From Yersinia artesiana (GTDB taxonomy: Bacteria > Pseudomonadota > Gammaproteobacteria > Enterobacterales > Enterobacteriaceae): a DNA stretch of 64,000 nt. Below are positions 55,808-64,000 of this stretch, piece after piece. The notes under the pieces are model-generated. The model saw only the letters and a list, made by a program, of their open reading frames with translations. It was not told the origin of the DNA and did no database searches. Every line of letters begins with the position of its first letter. The stretch's first letter is position 1. The stretch covers positions 1 through 64,000 of the forward strand of contig NZ_CACVAD010000007.1 of the NCBI RefSeq assembly GCF_902726545.1, read 5' to 3'. The position numbers and the translations under genes were made by a program.

Positions 55808-56060
55808 AAAGGATCTAATCTGTGAGGAAGGGGAGGATCTATTGCTCCTTTTGCGCTATGATCCGCCATTCCGATCACATCCACTACTCTGGGATCATTA
55901 CTCCGAGATCGTGGGGGGATGTTAGTCGTAAAAACAACCGAAAAACGGTTCGCATGTCACTTTGGCTTGCTACAGGCCATATTGGCGTGTGTCAAAAACG
56001 ATGAGTTACAAAAAATCCTGATTTCTTTCTTTTATTGATCTTGTTCGAGTGGAGTCCGCC

Positions 56061-57449
56061 GTGTCACTTTCGCTTTGGCAGCAGTGTCTTGCCCGATTGC
56101 AGGATGAGTTACCTGCCACAGAATTTAGTATGTGGATACGCCCCCTACAGGCGGAACTGAGTGACAATACTCTGGCGCTTTACGCACCTAATCGTTTTGT
56201 ACTGGACTGGGTCCGTGATAAGTACTTAAACAATATCAATGGCTTGCTTAATGATTTCTGTGGCAGCGAGGTTCCCTTACTGCGTTTTGAAGTAGGGAGT
56301 AAACCTGCGGTGAGAGCACACAGTCATCCAGTTACAGCCAGCGTTAGTGCGCCTGTTGCTCCGGTTACCCGCAGTGCACCTGTGCGCCCGAGCTGGGATA
56401 GTTCGCCTGCTCAACCTGAACTTTCTTACCGTTCGAATGTGAACCCTAAGCACACATTTGATAACTTCGTTGAAGGTAAATCGAACCAATTGGCCCGTGC
56501 TGCGGCACGCCAGGTTGCAGATAACCCAGGTGGTGCGTATAACCCGTTATTCCTTTATGGCGGTACAGGTTTAGGTAAAACTCACCTGTTACATGCTGTG
56601 GGAAATGGCATCATGGCCCGTAAAGCCAATGCCAAAGTGGTTTACATGCATTCAGAGCGTTTTGTGCAAGATATGGTCAAAGCCTTGCAGAACAATGCGA
56701 TAGAAGAGTTTAAACGCTATTATCGCTCGGTTGATGCATTATTAATCGATGATATTCAGTTCTTTGCCAATAAAGAGCGTTCCCAGGAAGAATTTTTCCA
56801 CACCTTTAATGCCTTGCTGGAAGGTAATCAGCAAATCATTCTGACCTCAGATCGCTATCCAAAAGAGATCAATGGGGTAGAGGATCGTTTGAAATCGCGC
56901 TTTGGCTGGGGCCTGACGGTGGCGATTGAGCCGCCGGAACTGGAAACCCGCGTTGCGATTTTGATGAAGAAAGCGGATGAAAACGATATTCGCTTGCCGG
57001 GTGAGGTCGCGTTCTTTATTGCCAAGCGTCTGCGTTCCAACGTTCGTGAGCTGGAAGGGGCATTGAATCGAGTGATCGCAAATGCCAATTTTACCGGGCG
57101 AGCCATCACCATTGATTTTGTTCGCGAAGCTCTGCGTGACTTACTGGCATTGCAGGAAAAGCTGGTTACTATCGATAATATTCAAAAGACGGTCGCAGAA
57201 TATTATAAAATTAAGGTCGCAGACCTGCTCTCCAAACGGCGTTCCCGTTCGGTAGCCCGTCCACGCCAAATGGCGATGGCATTGGCGAAAGAGCTAACCA
57301 ACCACAGCCTGCCTGAAATCGGCGATGCGTTTGGTGGCCGCGACCATACCACGGTGTTGCATGCTTGCCGCAAGATTGAACAATTGCGTGAAGAGAGTCA
57401 CGACATCAAAGAAGATTTCTCTAACTTAATCAGAACATTATCCTCCTAG
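56061..57449 (+). CDS. dnaA: Chromosomal replication initiator DnaA
   Basis: A 462-residue AAA+ initiator. Domain I (about 1-86, [17 protein letters not shown]) binds DiaA/DnaB, domain II is a variable linker (about 87-130), and domain III has P-loop GGTGLGKTH and Walker [10 protein letters not shown]. Domain IV carries the DnaA-box signature [15 protein letters not shown]. It starts at GTG 56061, with GGAGT 9 bases upstream, as in E. coli; an in-frame upstream start at 56049 lies on the ribosome site. It acts at oriC in this window. Confidence 0.97.
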   Translation: MSLSLWQQCLARLQDELPATEFSMWIRPLQAELSDNTLALYAPNRFVLDWVRDKYLNNINGLLNDFCGSEVPLLRFEVGSKPAVRAHSHPVTASVSAPVAPVTRSAPVRPSWDSSPAQPELSYRSNVNPKHTFDNFVEGKSNQLARAAARQVADNPGGAYNPLFLYGGTGLGKTHLLHAVGNGIMARKANAKVVYMHSERFVQDMVKALQNNAIEEFKRYYRSVDALLIDDIQFFANKERSQEEFFHTFNALLEGNQQIILTSDRYPKEINGVEDRLKSRFGWGLTVAIEPPELETRVAILMKKADENDIRLPGEVAFFIAKRLRSNVRELEGALNRVIANANFTGRAITIDFVREALRDLLALQEKLVTIDNIQKTVAEYYKIKVADLLSKRRSRSVARPRQMAMALAKELTNHSLPEIGDAFGGRDHTTVLHACRKIEQLREESHDIKEDFSNLIRTLSS

Positions 57450-57453
57450 CGCT

Positions 57454-58554
57454 ATGAAATTTATCATTGAACGTGAGCATCTGCTAAAACCGCTGCAACA
57501 GGTCAGTAGCCCGCTGGGTGGACGTCCTACGTTGCCAATCTTGGGTAACTTGTTGCTACAAGTCACGGAAGGCTCTTTGTTGCTGACCGGTACCGATCTG
57601 GAAATGGAGATGGTTGCGCGCGTGGCGCTGTCTCATCCCCACGAGCAGGGTGCGACCACTGTACCTGCCCGGAAGTTTTTTGATATCTGGCGTGGTTTGC
57701 CGGAAGGCGCAGAAATTACCGTCGCACTCGATGGTGACCGTCTGCTGGTGCGTTCTGGCCGCAGTCGCTTCTCGCTGTCTACGCTACCCGCAGCAGATTT
57801 CCCGAATTTGGATGATTGGCAAAGTGAAGTCGAATTCACCTTACCGCAAGCCACATTGAAGCGTCTGATTGAGTCCACTCAGTTCTCGATGGCTCATCAG
57901 GATGTGCGCTACTACTTGAACGGTATGCTGTTTGAAACTGAAGGCGAAGAGTTGCGCACTGTCGCAACTGACGGCCATCGTCTGGCCGTTTGTGCTATGC
58001 CCATCGGTCAGACATTACCGTCACATTCGGTGATCGTGCCGCGTAAAGGCGTGATGGAGTTGGTCAGGCTACTGGATGGCGGTGATACGCCGTTGCGCCT
58101 GCAAATTGGTAGCAACAATATCCGTGCACATGTGGGTGATTTTATTTTCACCTCCAAGCTGGTTGATGGGCGCTTCCCGGATTATCGTCGCGTATTACCG
58201 AAGAATCCGGACAAAACATTGGAAGCGAGTTGTGATTTGTTGAAACAGGCTTTTGCTCGTGCGGCAATCCTATCTAATGAGAAGTTTCGTGGCGTGCGGC
58301 TCTATGTAAGTCACAATCAGCTTAAAATTACCGCTAACAACCCTGAACAAGAAGAAGCAGAAGAGATCCTCGATGTTAGCTACGAGGGAGCGGAAATGGA
58401 GATCGGTTTCAACGTCAGCTATGTGCTTGATGTGCTGAATGCGCTCAAGTGCGAAGAGGTGAAATTATTACTCACCGACTCGGTTTCCAGTGTGCAGATT
58501 GAAGATGGTGCCAGCCAGGCTGCGGCTTATGTTGTCATGCCTATGCGTCTGTAA
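57454..58554 (+). CDS. dnaN: DNA polymerase III beta sliding clamp
   Basis: A 366-residue clamp of three similar domains, the exact E. coli length ([20 protein letters not shown] to MPMRL). The C-terminal hydrophobic cleft that binds polymerase and other partners, including the terminal MPMRL, is intact. It lies 4 bp after dnaA, with the ribosome site (TCCTAGCG region) inside dnaA's end, and 2 bp before recF, so the three genes are coupled. Confidence 0.97.
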   Translation: MKFIIEREHLLKPLQQVSSPLGGRPTLPILGNLLLQVTEGSLLLTGTDLEMEMVARVALSHPHEQGATTVPARKFFDIWRGLPEGAEITVALDGDRLLVRSGRSRFSLSTLPAADFPNLDDWQSEVEFTLPQATLKRLIESTQFSMAHQDVRYYLNGMLFETEGEELRTVATDGHRLAVCAMPIGQTLPSHSVIVPRKGVMELVRLLDGGDTPLRLQIGSNNIRAHVGDFIFTSKLVDGRFPDYRRVLPKNPDKTLEASCDLLKQAFARAAILSNEKFRGVRLYVSHNQLKITANNPEQEEAEEILDVSYEGAEMEIGFNVSYVLDVLNALKCEEVKLLLTDSVSSVQIEDGASQAAAYVVMPMRL

Positions 58555-58556
58555 GC

Positions 58557-62076
<3,520 letters not shown>

Positions 62077-62104
62077 TTGATCAGATAACTTATTGATTAG
62101 ATTG

Positions 62105-62143
62105 AAAAGCCCAGTGCGGGAAACTGCTACTGGGCTTTTTTTT
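62105..62143 (+). terminator. gyrB Rho-independent terminator
   Basis: AAAGCCCAGT/ACTGGGCTTT form a 10-bp stem, followed by a run of T residues to 62143. Confidence 0.93.
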
Positions 62144-62246
62144 GTCTGATAACGGCGGATAGCATTTGTGCAGTAAACGGACTTACTAGCATTTGAGCGC
62201 TGAATCGCGTTAGCATTAGCTATTCGCTATAAAAATGTGAGGACCT

Positions 62247-63056
62247 ATGGCTATTGAATTAATTGCTATCGATATGGACGGCACGTTGCTGAATACGCAA
62301 CATGAAATCACCCCACGGGTAAAACAGGCTATTGATGCTGCCCGGGAGAAAGGGGTCTGCGTGGTATTGGCTACGGGGCGGCCTTATATCGGGGTCCAGC
62401 GTTATTTACGCGAACTGAATATGGAAAATAGTGGCGATTATTGCATCAGCAATAACGGCGCGTTAGTACAAAAAGCGGCTACGGGTGAGTGTATTTTGCA
62501 GGAAACCCTCAGTTTCGAGGATTATCTTTATTTCGAAGCTTTGGCGCGAGAAATGGGGGTCAGTTTCCAGGCTTTTGATTTTGATACTTTATATACCGCT
62601 AACAAAGACATTAGCAAATACACCCTGCATGAGGTGATGCTGACTGGTATTCCATTGAAATACCGTGCGGTAGAAGAGATGGATCCCACCTTGCGTTTCC
62701 CGAAAGTAATGATGATTGATGAGCCAGAAAAGCTGGATCGCGCCTTAGCGATGATGCCAGCGGAAGCTTTTGAGCGTTTCACTATCATGAAAAGCGCCCC
62801 GTTTTACCTGGAAATTTTGAGTAAACGGGTCGATAAGGGGACTGGAGTGAAAATGTTGGCTGAGCATTTAGGTATCCCACAGGAAAATATTATGGCTCTG
62901 GGCGATCAGGGTAATGATATCGCAATGGTTAATTACGCCGGTGTCGGTGTTGCGATGGGCAATGCTATCCCTGAACTGAAAGAGATAGCGCAGTTTGTGA
63001 CCGGTACCAATAGTGAAGATGGTGTGGCAATGGCTATTGAGAAGTATGTGCTCTGA
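62247..63056 (+). CDS. yidA: HAD-IIB sugar phosphatase YidA
   Basis: A 269-residue Cof-type HAD phosphatase (E. coli 270) active on small sugar phosphates. The nucleophile motif DMDGTLLNT is at residues 9-17, with motif II TGRP, a C2B cap, and motif IV GDQGNDIAM near 219-227. GAGGACC lies before the ATG. It is a single-gene unit between the gyrB terminator and its own. Confidence 0.94.
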   Translation: MAIELIAIDMDGTLLNTQHEITPRVKQAIDAAREKGVCVVLATGRPYIGVQRYLRELNMENSGDYCISNNGALVQKAATGECILQETLSFEDYLYFEALAREMGVSFQAFDFDTLYTANKDISKYTLHEVMLTGIPLKYRAVEEMDPTLRFPKVMMIDEPEKLDRALAMMPAEAFERFTIMKSAPFYLEILSKRVDKGTGVKMLAEHLGIPQENIMALGDQGNDIAMVNYAGVGVAMGNAIPELKEIAQFVTGTNSEDGVAMAIEKYVL

Positions 63057-63094
63057 GTTTTGACGGTGGCCAGTTTCGCTGTAACAGCCAATTT

Positions 63095-63117
63095 AAGGCC
63101 CATATTGTGGGCCTTTT
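63095..63117 (+). terminator. yidA terminator
   Basis: AAGGCCCA-TATT-TGGGCCTT hairpin (8-bp stem) followed by TTAT. Short T-run, but compact and GC-rich. Confidence 0.75.
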
Positions 63118-63170
63118 ATGATGGTTATTCCGATCTGTAAACCAATATTCTTAATGGTGACTAGTCAATA

Positions 63171-64000
63171 TTATGGGACTTGGTGAGTTTGATGAAAATG
63201 ATACACAGCGCCTAATATTCCTGAGTTATTCTTATGAGTTGTCGTATCAATAACAGTATCTTTGATATCAAACCAATTCAGCTGGCTATTTAATTCATCG
63301 AGGAATGTCTCTCTTTCGGTAATTCCGCCGCCAATAAAAATGTTTGTCGGATCAAAAAGATAAACCAGGTTATATATACCGGCACAAATGTCATTATAAA
63401 AAGCATCTACCAGACGTCGGCAAATGGGGCAGCCATTATCATAGCCACTGAATATCTCTTCGCCAGTGACTGATTCAACCGGGCGATTTATTTTTTCGGC
63501 ATAACGTTTACGTAATACCAGTAAGGTAGAGGTTTCGTTCATTGTATAGCTGCCAGGGCGTTCCGCTCCAGGCCGTGAGCTAAACATATAACCAAATTCA
63601 CCAGCGCGGAAATGTCCGCCACGAACCAGGTTGCCATTAGAGAAAATTCCACCGCCAATACCGGTGCCGATGGTCAAACAGAGAAAGTCATTTAGCTGAC
63701 GCGCTTTACCCAGCCATTTTTCTGCCAGTAATGCACAATTAGCATCATTTTCGATGCTTACAGGTAAGTTACACTGCTGTTCTAGCCAAATCTTCAGATT
63801 AAAGTGATCAAATCTGCGAATTGACCCGCCATTGGTAATCAAACCAGTGAATGGATTGACGTACCCAGGGACGCTGATGGCAATGCCTTCGTAACCGTGT
63901 TGCAGGTCGAGCCAGCGTAGTATTTCGGCCAGTATTTGGTCACCATCACTATTCTGTATCGCCGCTTTATCCTGTACCAGAATTTTTCCTTCGGATGAAA
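63171..64000 (-). CDS. ROK-family sugar kinase/regulator-like protein, N-terminus beyond the window
   Basis: The C-terminal ~276 residues of a ROK protein; the frame stays open through the right edge (upstream residues read GKILVQDKAAI and GIAISVPGYVNP). The internal TTG at 63842 is not the real start. Visible motifs are the ENDANCALLAEKWLG catalytic loop with Asp, LTIGTGIGGGIF and GGHFRAGEFGYM. The usual ROK zinc motif (CxCGxxGCxE) is replaced by a single CPICRR. A kinase for a glucoside or hexose (BglK-like) is plausible; the substrate cannot be told. Confidence 0.85.
   Translation of the reverse strand, partial: SSEGKILVQDKAAIQNSDGDQILAEILRWLDLQHGYEGIAISVPGYVNPFTGLITNGGSIRRFDHFNLKIWLEQQCNLPVSIENDANCALLAEKWLGKARQLNDFLCLTIGTGIGGGIFSNGNLVRGGHFRAGEFGYMFSSRPGAERPGSYTMNETSTLLVLRKRYAEKINRPVESVTGEEIFSGYDNGCPICRRLVDAFYNDICAGIYNLVYLFDPTNIFIGGGITERETFLDELNSQLNWFDIKDTVIDTTTHKNNSGILGAVYHFHQTHQVP

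Noticed and set aside
55737-56004. Small open frames in the rpmH/dnaA gap
   Set aside because: The frames overlap the DnaA box and GATC cluster, lack ribosome sites and show no recognisable protein similarity.

Overview
The window is chromosomal DNA of a Yersinia species (Enterobacterales). The housekeeping proteins are close to their E. coli counterparts in sequence and length. The non-coding DNA carries five 127-bp ERIC elements and two copies of a ~133-bp palindromic repeat of the YPAL type known from yersiniae. The species cannot be fixed from sequence alone; a non-pestis Yersinia is my inference. No prophage, insertion sequence, CRISPR array or tRNA/rRNA gene body was seen.

Layout. (1) 1-8.3 kb: an rRNA P1-type promoter firing out of the left edge, then yieP-hsrA and the ribose operon rbsDACBKR with its promoter and operators. 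(2) 8.4-16.2 kb: kup (K+ uptake) with a YPAL in its terminator, ravA-viaA, a DUF1345 membrane protein, and divergent asnA/asnC. (3) 16.2-19.8 kb: mioC, the chromosomal replication origin oriC, mnmG and rsmG. (4) 20.3-27.5 kb: the complete F1Fo ATP synthase operon atpIBEFHAGDC, with an ERIC between atpG and atpD. (5) 28-36.5 kb: glmU-glmS (UDP-GlcNAc synthesis), the empty attTn7 site and the Pho-regulated pstSCAB-phoU operon. (6) 36.7-50 kb: the lineage-variable part. It holds a polar amino-acid ABC importer with no ATPase gene, yieH, adeP, a two-component system beside a secreted HbpS/GlcG-like protein, chrR, a chemoreceptor, and a MetQNI/SfbABC-like ABC importer. (7) 50.2-64 kb: fabV, mnmE, yidC-yidD-rnpA-rpmH, the 0.7-kb rpmH/dnaA regulatory region, dnaN-recF-gyrB, yidA, and a ROK-family gene cut by the right edge.

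The gene order is the classic origin region of enterobacteria, with oriC (about 16.9 kb) and dnaA (56 kb) roughly 39 kb apart. Many genes serve growth-linked functions: replication initiation (oriC, DnaA, DnaN, RecF, GyrB), tRNA wobble modification (MnmE and MnmG act as one complex), membrane protein insertion (YidC/YidD), energy (ATP synthase), envelope precursors (GlmU/GlmS) and phosphate supply (Pst).

The most unusual material is the sensor kinase / response regulator / secreted haem-binding-like protein trio at 41.6-44.3 kb, which resembles the SenS-SenR-HbpS arrangement of Streptomyces. Also notable are the ERIC elements placed inside operons (twice exactly between a binding-protein gene and its permease) and the YPAL pair. 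One YPAL is flanked by an 18-bp duplication of the kup terminator hairpin, and the two copies show a compensatory base change in their apical stem.
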